The position numbers were made by a program, and so were the translations under genes. 64,000 bases of DNA from NCBI RefSeq assembly GCF_964275005.1, contig NC_092698.1, positions 27,275,447 to 27,339,446 of the forward strand, written 5' to 3'. The notes beneath the pieces are model-generated. The model searched no databases. It was given only the letters and a program-made list of their open reading frames with translations, and was not told the origin of the DNA. This document shows, one piece after another, positions 9,945 through 22,942 of the stretch. Within the stretch, counting starts at the first letter, position 1; each line of letters opens with the position of its first letter. The DNA is from Diadema setosum. Taxonomy: Eukaryota; Echinodermata; Echinoidea; Diadematoida; Diadematidae.

Positions 9945-10912
9945 TTTGTCTCGCCCACCGGAGGTGAAGGCGAGACTAAGGGATCCAAATGGCGTCCGTC
10001 CGTCGTCCGTCCGTCGTCCGTCCGTCGTCCGTCACAAATGTTAAAGTTTACCTGCAAGACTCTCTTATGATGCATAACTTGGCAACTGTTACAGCAATGG
10101 CAGCTACACTTGGGTGATAGAAGCACTAGGGGTATCTTCATGTTATGGTGTTGTCGGAGGTCATGTAATGATGTCAAAGGTCATTTGAGGTCATATATTA
10201 AAGAGTATGTGCAAGACTCTCTTTTCTATGTTAAAGTTTACCCGCAAGACTCTCTTTTGACAAATAACTTCACATAAGTTGCTTGGATTACAACCTAACT
10301 TGGGTCATAGATGCACTGGGGGTACCTTCATGTTATGGTGCCGTTGAAGGTCACATGATAAGGTCAAAGGTCATTTGAGGTCATACGTTTAAGTTTACTT
10401 GCAAGACTCTCTTATCACACGTAACTCGACACATGTTGCTACAATGGCAATCAAACTTGGGTGATGGTAGATGTCTCTTGGGAAGTTGAAGGTTACCACA
10501 AGGTCAAAGGTCACAGACAGGGGTCAACGAACTTTTAGGGCCCAATGTTAAGTTTTTAGGGCGCATTTCGTTTATGGCTCATAACTTTTGATCCCTTTGT
10601 CCGTTTGTGACCAAACTTGGATGGAAGATGTCCCTTGGGGAGGTGAAGGTCGTCACAAGGTCAAAGGTCACAGACAGGGGTCAACAAACTTTTAGGGCCC
10701 AATGTTGTTTTTAGGGCACGTTTTGATTGTGGCTCATAACTTTTGATCCCTATGTTCGTTTGTGACCAAACTTGGACGGTAGATGTCCCTTGGGGAGTTT
10801 TAGGTCATCACAAGGTCAAAGGTCATAAGCAGGTCAATTAACTTCTGGGAGTTATAAAAAATATTAATACCTTGTTCGCGAATGGGCGAGACACAATTTG
10901 GCACTTGCCTTG
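9945..10912 (+). repeat. Long interspersed repeat, copy B (intact reference for copy A)
   Basis: Starts TTGTCTCGCCCACCGGAGG, has a (CCGTCCGT)n patch at 9997-10032, three worn ~180-bp units containing 'GCAAGACTCTCTT', then two to three ~150-bp units with 'GGCTCATAACTTTTGATCCC' and AAGGTCAAAGGTCAC, and ends at GGGCGAGACACAATTTGG. The TGTCTCGCCCA / TGGGCGAGACA pair forms short inverted ends. The site homologous to the insertion in copy A reads AATGTTAAGTTTTT near 10550, i.e. uninterrupted. Non-coding. Confidence 0.8.
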
Positions 10913-11177
10913 TTTTTTCTGGTTTTCTTTTTATGTTGTTTCAAAACAGCTCTGAAAAGCTACATTATTCTCTTTGAAAGAGCTATACGGGGGCGTCACC
11001 AGCTTTATTTCAAGGGGGTGCGTATATATCTTTCTGATTCCACTTCTGGGTCTCTTCAGCTGACAATCAATCAAAAAAAGAAAAGAAAAAAAGAAAGAAA
11101 AAGGCCTGTCCCACCTTCGAGACCATGGAGATTCAAATTTTGCGTGCATATTAGTCTTGATAAGTAAAATGTTATTA

Positions 11178-11265
11178 ACCCGTTGAGGACGGTTTCATAT
11201 TGCTGCAACACGCATTTCCCATAGACACCTGCCCGAGTATACTCGGGACTCGTCCTCAACTGAAA
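11178..11265. repeat. Small inverted-repeat element (CGTTGAGGACG ends)
   Basis: CCCGTTGAGGACGG at about 11180 is matched by CTCGTCCTCAACTG near 11250-11262. A self-complementary CCCGAGTATACTCGGG lies just inside the right end. About 90 bp, non-coding. Confidence 0.5.
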
Positions 11266-11269
11266 GGGG

Positions 11270-14200
11270 ATGCGTTCGCACCAACGCACCCCCTCCCCCC
11301 ACCCCCCTCCCCGTGACGCCCATGGCTATACCCATTTTGTGCAACGGATTCAGCGGATGGTCCGCTTTCCAAAATTCTCATAATAGTTCGAGCTTTTAAC
11401 GGACTGGGACTGGGACCGGGACTGTGACTTAGCGACTGTCGTACCTAAATTTTATGACCCATTAAGATAGTGAAAGGGTGCATGGTCGATAAATAAATTT
11501 TTCCGTCCATGAAGCTACAAACACTGTTCCATGGTTCTTGGAGATCCTGTACAGAGAGCCAAAGGCACGAGATACTAGTCACCCGGGTGTAGCCATCCCG
11601 TTGATTTTTATGGTCTTGGTCACGCAAGCTTTTTCTTCATTATATGATAAGTTTCCTTCGCTGGAAGTTCTGTTCGGTTAAAAGTCAGCTACATTGTACA
11701 TTGTATACAATACATGATGTACATGACTGTATTTGTCTCTTGTTGTTCTCCTACAGGATATCTATCTGTCTGTCTGTATCTCTATTAGAGCTTGCGCACA
11801 TGCCCACTCCCGACGTTTCGACAAGCATGTTCTTGTCGTTTTCAAGAGAAAAACATTCACCGATAAGCCTCTACTATCCAGTAGTCGGTAACACCAATTA
11901 TCTACTTTGCGTGTATAATTTAAGTGGTTCAAATTGCTTATAATATGGAGATAATTCATTCAAATAAAACGTACAGATTGGTTGACTGCATTGTAAATAA
12001 TAGAAGAGCTGCATGAATGGTTAAATGAATAGTTTTTTCCCCATTGATAATAAATGCGAAAGAAGAAATACACTATAATAAACTCTTAAAATAGAATCAA
12101 TGACCTTGAAATTATTCGAGTCCCAAACCCCGTATTTGTTTAAGGAATACTCTGAGGTTTTAATGAAATTGAGTATAATTCCTAATTTATACTGTAGTTT
12201 TGTTCACGGTATATACATAAATGCCCTATATACTGTCTGTTCAATAAAGTCTTTTTCATTCACCCCTAGTCAATGATGATATGCGAGTTAAGTGCACACA
12301 AAATATGTCTTCAAACATGGCAGAGTACCTTTGTGGGTGTAGACGGATGAACGAAATAACGTTCCTGATAGGTCAGACCTTATTTAATAATCTCTTCCAT
12401 CATAGATAGACCCGTGCGTAATGCATGCGGCCAATTATATGGGCAATTACAGTCATCTGGGGAAAGAAACATCATGGTCGTTGAACTAATCACCAGAGCA
12501 TTCCCCTTTAATGGTGTTGCGTCCCTCGGCGGCCCTTCCCGCTCTCTGTTCACTTTCTTGACAGAACGATGCAGTCAGTCGCTGAGTCCATCAATTTTCA
12601 GCGGTGGGAACGCGCTCAACCAGAGCTAAGGCTAAGGTTTCAGTGCGAAATGGGAAACAAATCTTGGACGGGTGACTGCTATAAATCATGCTCTGCTATA
12701 TGAGTCAAGTTCAGTAGGTATACATAGGCACGATGGGGGATGTGTGGTATTCCGAATGAGGCACTCACCTTATACCTCCTACATGAGGTTTGGGATACGG
12801 GGACTAGAGATATTATGGTCTATGGAGTCACATAATAATTATCCTCCTCTGAGGATATCAGAATAGGAAACGAAGAAAGGCATCAGCAGGTGAAGAGAAT
12901 GAGTGTTTTTCTTGATTTCCCACAAAATGAGAACATTAGTTGTTTATCTGGTCCCTGGCTTATCCTCAGCCATAAATGTGCAATAGCAATCTTTGTTTTG
13001 TAGCATCATGGCCTACACACAGAGATGTCACACCAACTGATTACGAAGATTTTCCACTTTACACTGTACATGTTGTATTACATAATCGTCTGTGGTATAG
13101 CTTTTTAATCAGTATTATAGCAAGCATGTAGTGTCGGCAATGCTGTTGTACCCCCCCCCCCCCCCACCACTTCTTCCTGATACTTTATGCTGGTATACCG
13201 GCTAAATAAAGCACTCACTGGCCAGGTTTGTGACTCGCGTTTCTCTGTCACGAGAGAGGCGGTCGTTGAGGTATGAGGAGACCAATGTGAAACGCGCAGC
13301 CTCGAAACAATCAAGCCTGCCAAAAACGTAGGTGTACAAGCCTCGAGATCTGAGATACTCAGTCAAGAGCAAGGATACATGCTCGATCGGACCTACCAAG
13401 GTCCTACGTACTGTCAGGAAAGCAGGAAAACACTGACACGTGATCCATAGTATGGTGTCATCTTGGATGTTACAAGCGTGGAGCTACTGATTTATAGTCC
13501 TACGTTTCTAGAGCAAAGAATTTGACCATCACGTCTCATTTCAGTTGACTTCACGTTGTTCAGAAAGGAGCGCCAATCGTGCGCTAGCTCGGGGCCACGG
13601 TCCATCTCATTCTCCACCGTTCTGTCTCTCTCGAAAGCACTGGCTGTGTAAGGGGCCCCATAATACAATTTCACTCTTATATTATGCTCGTGGAAGATTT
13701 GCAAGATCATTTTCATCTGTGAGGTAAGTTCTTCCAGCCTTGCCAATTATCTTGATATGAGACTTTTCAAGGAATAGTAGGGCCTATAAAGTTTCGTGCG
13801 ACTGGATTAAAGTTCAAGACATATTTTCTAAGGCCCATTACATAGTGTGTGTGTGTTGTTTTGTTCAGTTTTGTTTTGTTTTGTTTTGTATTTGTTTTGT
13901 TGTTTGTTTTTACTAGGGGCATTCAATATTACGTTATGCGTGATCATTTTTCCTACGTTGACATTCACACGACGCGGAAGCATAATTATTTGCTACTTCG
14001 CTTGCGGGACAAAGTCTGACAGTGTAGCAAATCAATACACAAAGCCAATATGGTCAAATACTGTAGATAGAGTCATAAATCATTCTGCCGTCTCATTCAT
14101 CTGATAGGTCCTGTAAAGCGGCAAGGTTATTCAAAATGTTGACAAATTCCCTTCCCCCAAGATTCTTGGCGTAGGCTGCATGCATTCTGTGAGTAGGAAG

Positions 14201-15395
14201 GTGTGAGGGAGAGATACCTCTCTGTTGTGAGATAGCAATGACATTGCACGATTGGAAGGTGTTTTAGATTCTGTAAGAAACATAGGCACATTAACTTCCG
14301 AAGTTTGATTAAGTAAAGAATTTATGTGATCGTTGATACTCTTTTATGCAGGCGATTGTTATGTTTGATGAGTCGTCATCATTCTTTGCTTTCATTTACT
14401 TTTTCTTTCATTTTCGTATCGTTGATTCTTCGAAGAATACAATCAGTTGAGCACATAATCGTCAGAATGGGGGAAAGGTATTACACGTTATTATCAACCT
14501 GCTGTAGCGGTTATTCCTGCGCTGTAATACAGTACTTTCCTTCCTATAGTACCATGCGGGTTTTCATTGTGAGCATTGTATAGGTTTACCATGAGTTAGT
14601 TTATTTTGGAGATCTTGAGGAGGCTGTAAGTATACAGAGGTTCCTAAATCACATTTCACATGTAGAGTAAAAAGACTATAGTAAGTCATGCTTCAGTTTT
14701 TGTAGGCCTACTTATTATCATGACCGGTTGTGTCTGTGTAATGTCGACTGCCGTCACACGAGATATAAAACAGACAGTGCACGAAAAAACAAACACCCAC
14801 CCACTCAATAAAAATGGCTAACCTTGAACTTCACTTTATAGCTGAAAAATGCCCCGTTCTCGTATAGAAGATGATGAATTTTATACAGTTATAAGACACG
14901 ATAATGCCATCCTTACGCGCGATCCACTCAAACCCTTTGATGCGATGTAAAAACTGTATACTTCACAACGAAGAGTTGTGATATAGGGAAAAAAGAAAAG
15001 AAAAGTTGCCATTTTCATCTTCATGAAAGGAAGCACGAATAGCGCAAAGACAATGGGTATAGTGATAATACTGCAGTAGCTATATAGGCCCTTAGTATTC
15101 CTTCATTGCTCTTGAACAGTAATGCTGTTGCAGAGCGTTGTTCAAATGCGGAGGCAGGGCGTTGAAGCTATAGTACTGTTGAAAGAATGGGTGAATGATC
15201 AAAGTGGAACAAAATTGAGTGATTCACATTCAAGCATCATCAGGACTCTATTCATGCTGTCATATTGACATAATTTTATAATGTTTGTCTTACTTAGGAG
15301 GGAATAATATACAAAGTTGTATATCCATGTGGGATATACACTGTTACTGCACTTATGACTTGTTGATTACAAGCATATTAATGATCCTGAATGGG
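11270..15395. other. Long gene-poor stretch between DNPEP and the SLC10 gene
   Basis: No conserved protein was recognised. A strong plus-strand donor GTGAG|GTAAGT at 13719-13729 could end an untranslated first exon of the downstream SLC10 gene, but no link can be shown. On the minus strand 13492-13746 reads an 84-residue charged frame starting at an ATG; it matches nothing I know. C- and G-runs lie at 13151-13165. Confidence 0.4.
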
Positions 15396-15397
15396 TG

Positions 15398-15618
15398 CTG
15401 TTCGTTATTCCGAAGGTTCGCTATTCCGAAGGTTCGTTGTTCCGAAGGGTCGTTAATCCGAAACACGCAAATTCCCTATACCTAGAGGTTCGTTAATCCG
15501 AAAATGAAAAGGGGTTCGTTAATCCGAAAATTTGTGGCGTTATTCCGAAGGTTCGTTATTCCGAAGATCGGTTAATCCGAAAATGAAATTCGGAACAATG
15601 AACCTTCGGAATAACGAG
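15398..15618. repeat. Tandem/inverted 'TTCGTTATTCCGAAGG' repeat element
   Basis: Many copies of GTTATTCCGAAGG and GTTAATCCGAAAATGAAA in a row, closing with the reverse complement GAACCTTCGGAATAACG, so the whole ~220-bp unit can fold back. A decayed relative fills 4905-5420. Function unknown. Confidence 0.75.
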
Positions 15619-15713
15619 CTGTAACCTCTTGAATAGTCTGCTTTCTTTCATTGCGCTGATGAGGAACGGTTTCGTTTTTGCTATGCACCCATATGTAGGC
15701 ATATATATATTAT

Positions 15714-15717
<4 letters not shown>

Positions 15718-15773
<56 letters not shown>
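15718..15773. repeat. (TA)n microsatellite
   Basis: More than 25 TA units followed by TACATACATA. Confidence 0.95.
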
Positions 15774-15794
<21 letters not shown>

Positions 15795-15799
15795 TTTTT

Positions 15800-17670
15800 T
15801 ATGCATTTATCACGGTATATGATGGCATTAATACCATGAATACTGCTACAGAACGTCGCGTAATATTAGAAGAATGGCGTTCCTCGCACAGATTGTGTAG
15901 AAGGAACAAGGGTTTTCCCGGCTGCCCATCTTATGGACTCCTTAAAAGAAAGAAAAAAAACACTTGAAATATTGAGAAGTAGGCACTTTTTTCAAGAGCA
16001 TATCCTTGTAATTTTCACCCTATATCTGTAGATTACGAGTGTTATGATTTAATTTTAAAAATAGAGTCGAGTCAATTCAGTATAGATATATCCATTGCTG
16101 TATAGAGTTTTCAAGGTTCTGTCTATGATTGCTCGAGCATGAGTCCTTCACGATGAATGTATCTGTCTCACAATGTTACACACCAGTGAAGAATAAAGCA
16201 ACCGTACACCATAGCATGTCTCGACAAAATTCCTTCGAATGTATTTACGCTAGATTCCATGGTAAAGATGAAAACAATATAACCCCTGCTTATGATACTG
16301 AAAAATGACCTTATTCATCGAGGGTATACCGCATATGCAGTCTCTCCATTGTTATACTAGCACTGCTCTATAAACCAGACGACCTTTTTAGCGCAACATC
16401 GTTACCAAGTAATACACCCGGGACATCACGGGGCATTTTGTCCCGCGGGATTTAGGGCCATATGATGCACCGGGTAGGATTCGAACTCGAGATATACATC
16501 CTTGTCCGCTATAGGGTTCCCTTACAGTACTCCCACTCTGGCAAAGGTTCAGCTTGAGGGGGGGGGGGGGGGGGTCTCGTACACTCCCTTTACTTGGTTG
16601 ATAATTGATAATATGCAAGGTATTCATACATGAATGGGACGTCTTTTATTTCTAAGTACACAAGGTTCACTCCTTCAGTATTATCCGCGTTACACCAGTC
16701 ATAATAATTATACTTCTATCGGTTTGCCTCTAGCTTTACCATCGTTTCGTTTTATTTCCAACAAATGAAATTATAACATTTGAATGCACATAATAACACA
16801 ACAATGTAATGAAACACAAACTGATACACAATGTTTATATCATTGGCATGGATTCCACAGGAAAGGCGGTTCTATAGACATCCTCGGGGATAGATGATAA
16901 TTATAATAATACATACATACCTACATACATATACCATACATTCATACAATTTTCATAGCGCTATTTTCCATTCTGATTGAATGCTCAAGGCGCTTTCACA
17001 CCAGAGCAAAAGATTGAAAGTACATATTCCATAAAAGAAGAAGATGATGAAAATGAAGACATGAAAGTCTGTCTTCAAAACGCACTGTCATACAAATAGG
17101 ATTTTAGGTTACTCCTAAAAGACGTTATGGAGCTTTAGTCTTTCAGCTTGCGTGATGGAAGTGAATTCCACAGTGTTGGTCCAGCGTGAGCGAAAGCTCG
17201 TTACCCCCAAGATTTCCTAGAGAGCGGAATATATAAGAGACCAGAAGTTGAGAATCGAAGAGTTCGTGTATAGGTTAGTATTGACGAAACAAACATACAT
17301 TGATCACCACGTGTCCTCCCTATACCGATGGTATCCTTCCCATAAAGCTTCCCTATGGTCCTACACATCCCCATAAAAACCAAATGAGGATGCTTTGCTG
17401 TAGGTCTCACAGCTTTTAAATGCAGTCCTGAAAATCGAACAGGGGGAGTTTCCAGCTGCAACTCCGATCACCGCTATTTTTTTAAACCTGCTTTCTAAAT
17501 CCAGACGCCGACAAAAAATGGATGCGACAGAAGAAATGAGAAGTATTATATTGACCATGCAATGTCCTCACCTTTTCCACGTAGATTCTTGCGACTCTCG
17601 TACGGCACTCGGCCCCTCCTACATTTTTTGCCTTGTTTGATTTGATTACCTGTCAATAACTACAATATCG
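15800..17670. other. Gene-free stretch with a possible minus-strand SINE
   Basis: No gene was recognised. A G-run lies at 16559-16574. The only structured feature is the Pol III-like segment near 16477-16543, listed separately. Confidence 0.5.
16470..16550 (-). mobile_element. Possible tRNA-derived SINE head
   Basis: On the minus strand, TGCCAGAGTGG (16533-16543) resembles an A box and GTTCGAATCC (16477-16486) is a perfect B-box core; CCGGGT follows. The longer A-to-B spacing would fit a class II (Leu/Ser-like) tRNA parent. Pairing of a full acceptor stem is not seen, so a functional tRNA is unlikely. Confidence 0.35.
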
Positions 17671-17679
17671 CCTTCAAAG

Positions 17680-18276
17680 GAATCATAGAGGAAGTCCATT
17701 GCAGCTGAAATATAGTCTGAAAAGAAGGAGTAAAATTTTCTTACCACAACAATGAAAATTTGATCAAAATCGGATGAAAAATATTGGAAAATATAAGTTT
17801 CGTTAATTTTTCAGAACACATTCCTTGAACAGTCATGCAAATAGTGTTGTGATGTTGTCATCCCCTCACAATTTGCCATACTTATACTTTGTATATAATA
17901 AGTTTGAAATTTCCAGTTTTTCATATAAATGCAATTACACCTCTGTGTCAAATCCTAATATCATATCTAACTGATCGTTATTCTGAAGATATTCAGCTAG
18001 GAATAATGATAATGTTTTACGCTTCAATGACAGGAACATTGAATTTCCGTCATTTTTTGTGCACCACCGATGGAAAATAATTGTGAGGTGATGACATCAG
18101 CTCACTTATCTCACTTATTTGCATTCACATCAACTGTACGAGAATTGTCCCGCAGAAATTAGCAAAACTTCACAATATCATAACTTTTCTGATCTGATTT
18201 TGATCATTACTGTTGTACTTGCAAGAATTTGTAATTTTTTTATAAGACTAACTTATAACTGGACTGGAATTCCACT
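17680..18276. mobile_element. TTAA family 2 element, worn copy
   Basis: Left end GAGGAAGTCCATTGCAGC and right end ACTTATAACTGGACTGGA correspond to the ends of the copies at 31858 and 35830. Internal landmarks shared with them include 'CTTGAACAGTCA', 'TTTCCAGTTTTTCAT', 'CTAACTGATC' and 'TATTCTGAAG'. This is the most diverged of the three copies. Confidence 0.7.
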
Positions 18277-18716
18277 TGTCTTGCATGTTCTGCTCTAGTT
18301 TTTGCTCTAGACACCTCATCTGTCTGGTCTTTTCGTTGCCAGCTGCAAGCAAGGAGTTTCAGCAAAAGAAGACAAATAAGTTAGTACTCCTCCCCTCCCT
18401 TTCTTTCTCTATCCCTCTATCCGTCTCTGGAGTCTCTCTGCCTCTGAACAGGTTGGGCCTGTGCAGGCATACACAGTCATGATTGTCATGACAAACGCCC
18501 TGTTTTGCGTCCGCCAACCGATAAACCGAGCAAGCAAATATTCGACAACAAGACACAATAACATAAGCCGCCACTTAGAATAAACCCTGCCCCAAGTATT
18601 TGTGCCTAAGAAGCTAACAAAATGGCGGAGGATTTTAGAATGCGATAGAAGTCTCACGGAATAGCAATGATAGATTGTATATGCCTTGTATCATTGACTT
18701 CATTGAAACCCAGCAA

Positions 18717-19548
18717 ACGGTTGCTACTAACAAAGATTATGCGTCTTTAAAAGTTTTCGGTCACTGCTGCCGTAATCTGATTTCAGTGGGATTTGGATCT
18801 GTACGTTCACTTTTTCTTTTGGTCATGTTGACTACTTTGAATGGGTTCTCTCTTGTCAAATATTTTCTCAAGTTTGAACATGTCGATCTGTACTTTTGAA
18901 CACATCTTCAACCGTTCTCTGACTCAAATTGATCCCGCTGTCAAAGAATAGTAACGAATGTACGTCACATATTATAGGACGTAATAGCTGAGATGTAAAG
19001 TTGTCAGTAGAATGCTAAGTCCTATACAACAAACATTTTCCTGATCTGGAAATCACAAAAAAAAAAATAATAATAATGATAATTTATGTAGATTATAGAT
19101 ATAGATATAGATATAGATATAGATATAGATATAGATATAGGTATAGATATAGATATAGATATAGATATAGATATAGATATAGATACGTAGATATAGATAT
19201 AAATATAGATATAGATATAGATATAGATAAAGTTACTACTAACAAAGATTATGCTTCTTAAGTTTTCGGTCACTGCTGCCGTAATCCGATTTCGATGGGT
19301 TCGGATTTGTACGTTCACTTTTTTCTTTTGGTTATGTTGGCGAAATTTACTTTGAATGGTTTCTTTCTTGTCAAAGATTTTCTCTTATCAGGTTTGAACA
19401 TGTCAATTTGCACTTTTGTATCTTCAAACGTTGTCTAACTCAAATTGATCCCACTGTCAAATGTTATACACGTCAGATAGGACGTAATAGCCGGGATGTA
19501 AAGTTGTCAGTATGAATGCTAAGTCCAATACAAAAAGCATTTTTATGA
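18717..19548. repeat. Local tandem duplication, ~320-bp homologous blocks, ~513-bp period
   Basis: Block 1 (about 18717-19035) and block 2 (about 19230-19548) share 'ACTAACAAAGATTATGC', 'TTTTCGGTCACTGCTGCCGT' and 'GATGTAAAGTTGTCAGTA' in order, with substitutions and small indels. They are separated by the (GATATA)n tract. No coding capacity. Confidence 0.8.
19093..19230. repeat. (GATATA)n microsatellite
   Basis: Around 22 six-base units with a few interruptions. It sits between the two blocks of the local duplication. Confidence 0.95.
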
Positions 19549-19667
19549 CCTAAATCAGCAAATATAATATATCAATGATAATTCATCTAGTATAGAAATA
19601 AATATTATGTTTGTAATATGATAATTATGTGCAAGTATAATTATATTCCCCTGTGTATTATATATAC

Positions 19668-19817
<150 letters not shown>

Positions 19818-19994
19818 AATATGTGAAGAGGTTTTTTTTTAGGTTTTTCGTTGCATGACGATACAGTCAACGACAGTCTCTGATTGATACGCCTACATAG
19901 AATGTTAATTCAGCAATGTTGCTTAATTGCTTCAGACAAAACCAAGAAATGATTGAGATCTTTCATAAAATCACGTGACAAGGAGGAATAGGGA

Positions 19995-20310
19995 TACGAT
20001 TATAGACATAAGAAAACCTCGTTTTTACATTGATATTAAGTCGCTGAATATCATATATCAGGATTACCTAGAAAGACTCGTTCATACGCAGATATTAAAT
20101 CGCTGAATAACAAAAAGGATTATAGACCTAAGAAAGACTCGTTTTTACGTAATAGATATCAAATCGGTGAATAGCATATATAGGACTATAGACTTAAAAG
20201 AAAGACTCATTTTTACGTATATATTGTTTCACTGAATAACATATAAGATTATAGACCTAAGAAAAACTCACTTTTACATATACGTATTAAGTTGCTGACT
20301 AACATGTTCA
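19995..20310. repeat. ~60-bp minisatellite, five diverged units
   Basis: Units begin near 19998, 20061, 20118, 20183 and 20247 with GATTATAGACCTAAGAAAG-type sequence and end in CGCTGAATA-ACAT. The period varies from 57 to 65 bp. Non-coding. Confidence 0.75.
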
Positions 20311-22075
20311 TTTTGTATACTTCGGAATTTTTCTGTCGTATCATGTGCTTCTTGTACGTTGTTATCATTATTATTCTTTTTTTTGGGGGGGGGGGGCAGG
20401 TGGTTAAGTCACTCTATCATTGAGAAATATTTCCCTACTAGAACAGGATGGTTATGAGAAGTGGGCGACTAACTTCCTGGCATCAATAAAACGCCATGAC
20501 GCTAATACTACCGTCATTGCTGTCTAGATTAATTCTTGATAACAGCTCCTATTTTTACGGAAGCTTTTACTGACTTGTATGTTGGTATCGTCGTCTCTAT
20601 ACTTTCTTGCTTGTATTGTAATGCTGTATGCCATGTACTTGTTATGTTATAACATGCATGCGTGGAGATGCGCCATTCGATGTGTGACAGGGGGAGGGGT
20701 GGTGACAACGACTCAATAGATAAGAAGATAAGTACCTGTCTATTCTACAATCCTTCCCATATGATTTATGTCATCATCATGACCCTTGCATAATTATGTG
20801 TTAGGATGTCTAACAGTGTTTGAGCTTAGGTGTGTATGTAATGTGTGTATAAGTCGAGGGTTTTATTTAACCAAAATACGTTCATCAAAGCGCATTATGC
20901 GTGTGCTCATGCATTACAACAGCTTCTCTGCGGGGGACTAGTTGGGTGAGACGAGCGAACTCCGGGCATCCCGCCGTTCAAAAATATAAAAGCACGTTGC
21001 TACTGACCCTTTAACAAGGACCAGTGTAGCGTGAAGCACTGATTTTGTATACACCTCACATTAATAGCGCGTGTTCCCTTCTGCCTGAACGTCAAATCAA
21101 AGGCCCTCTCCCACGGTATACGACGTCTTGTAAAGACTCCGGGAAGTTGTAGAAGTCGGATGCATGCAGTGGTGAAAGCTTGTAGAATATCCAGTGACTT
21201 AATGTTCATCCTACTTACGGCAGAGGAGTCTACCAGCATGTAGTTCCCATTTTAAAGTGCTCTTCTGTATCGAATGTCGCCTGACGAGTGATGAGCGCCA
21301 AAACAGAGCAAAACGGGTATGTTAAGCTGGTAGGGAGTTTAATTTGTATCGACGCGGTGTTTGTACGTTTGGTCGACCATCTTCGAATCACGTAAAATTA
21401 ACAGGCAGACTTTACGCCATTTTCTTTTTTTGTGACATGCCGCACAGGACTTGGTGATAGTGACAATTACGAGGGTTGTTTCGTCTAAGGTTCACGATGT
21501 TAGTCCCTGTTTCTTGTTTCTCTTGACAGCTAAATAGTTGTCAAAGCTGCTGCCGCCAAACTAAGTAACTTGTTCTACATTTTTTTTTTCCCGTTAAGGC
21601 GCCACGCAGATCGGTCAGCTGCATCGGATGGTCCGATGAGAGACGGCAATCAAATTCAGTCTTCTTCTTCGTCTTCTTTCTTCTTCTCCTCCCTTCGTTT
21701 ATATTGGAGATTGACGAGTGTGGGTCACTATAAGATCTTCAATGAGGATTGGACACCTTCCTAAGATAATTGATATATCAAAAGAGCAGAGTTAGATTAA
21801 GGTTCAATGGGTCAATGTGGAGTTTAAAGATAAAACGAAGGGAGCATTTACTCAACCCTGGGCTAGAAGCTCAGAGATCCGCAATGACTGCTTGTTGCAG
21901 AAGATGCATGTCTAGGAAAACTCGATGATAAGAAAGGGCAGGGATGGAAGGAAATTATAAGATATCATAACATTTAAAAAAAAAAGAAGAAAATATTGGC
22001 AGTATATAGTGAGCTTAAACTCATAAAGATGTCTGGGTTGTATTTTAAGTTTGTATAATATACGAAATAATGTAA

Positions 22076-22080
<5 letters not shown>
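20311..22080. other. Gene-free stretch
   Basis: No conserved gene seen. A T/G homopolymer pair lies at 20378-20396 and a T-run at 21580-21589. Confidence 0.5.

Positions 22081-22127
<47 letters not shown>
22081..22127. repeat. (TA)n microsatellite
   Basis: About 23 TA units. A shorter GTGTGT patch follows at 22171-22197. Confidence 0.95.
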
Positions 22128-22129
<2 letters not shown>

Positions 22130-22749
22130 GTCGATACTCAGCAAAATCCAATTCTGGATATGGTGCTGAGGTGTGTGTGTTTATGTGTGTGTGTGTATTC
22201 GAAACTGGGAAAAAAAAAACAACACAGATCGGAAGCTCCTTTAGTGAAATTTGGTGAGAGTGTAAAGAAAGCCAAAATAGTAGGAAAACGAGAGTATGGT
22301 AATCTGAAAAGCGTAATTGGGTACATTTTTATGACGTCACCCTATGCGTTATTCCAAGTTACAAAAGACCTGTTCTTGCTTTAAAAGCACATTTACACTG
22401 AAATATACCCTGGCTATACAATTTCTGTTAAGAGAAAACCAATAAATTGTAGATACTGTTCACGGAATATAAGTTGTCAACTGAGCCTATTTGAAATTAT
22501 ACATGTCGTACTGTACATGTTGTATATAGTATAGATACTTTCAAACTTAGTGTCTCTCTCATAGTTAGTACGATTCAGGCGAGATAGCCTCTGTTCCTTC
22601 TTTTCAAATTACATAATTATCCCTTGAATCTTAATTTAACAATCATCAATACCTCTTAAATTCACCCCAATATTATTCGCGTATAAGAGTAATGCATGCA
22701 GGCAATGCAATAAAAGTTACATTCACAAACTCTTGAAATAATGCGCGCT

Positions 22750-22800
22750 TTTTTCTTTCTTTCTTTTTTTTTTCTTTCTTTTTTTTTCTTTCTTTCTTTT
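22750..22800. repeat. (TTTC)n tract
   Basis: Interrupted TTTC repeats and T-runs. Confidence 0.9.
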
Positions 22801-22942
22801 GGATAATTGTCATGGTAACGCACATACGCCCCTCAGATGATGCATGCTGTTAAAAGGTGACAATTTGACGGAACCTTGGAATAATCCGCATTATTTTTTA
22901 TTTGTGTTTACAAACTCTCAGGCTGGTCTCGATGCAGATATC

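Noticed and set aside
16470-16550. Functional tRNA gene on the minus strand
   Set aside because: B box is good but A box has a mismatch, spacing is long, and no acceptor stem could be paired; kept only as a possible SINE head.
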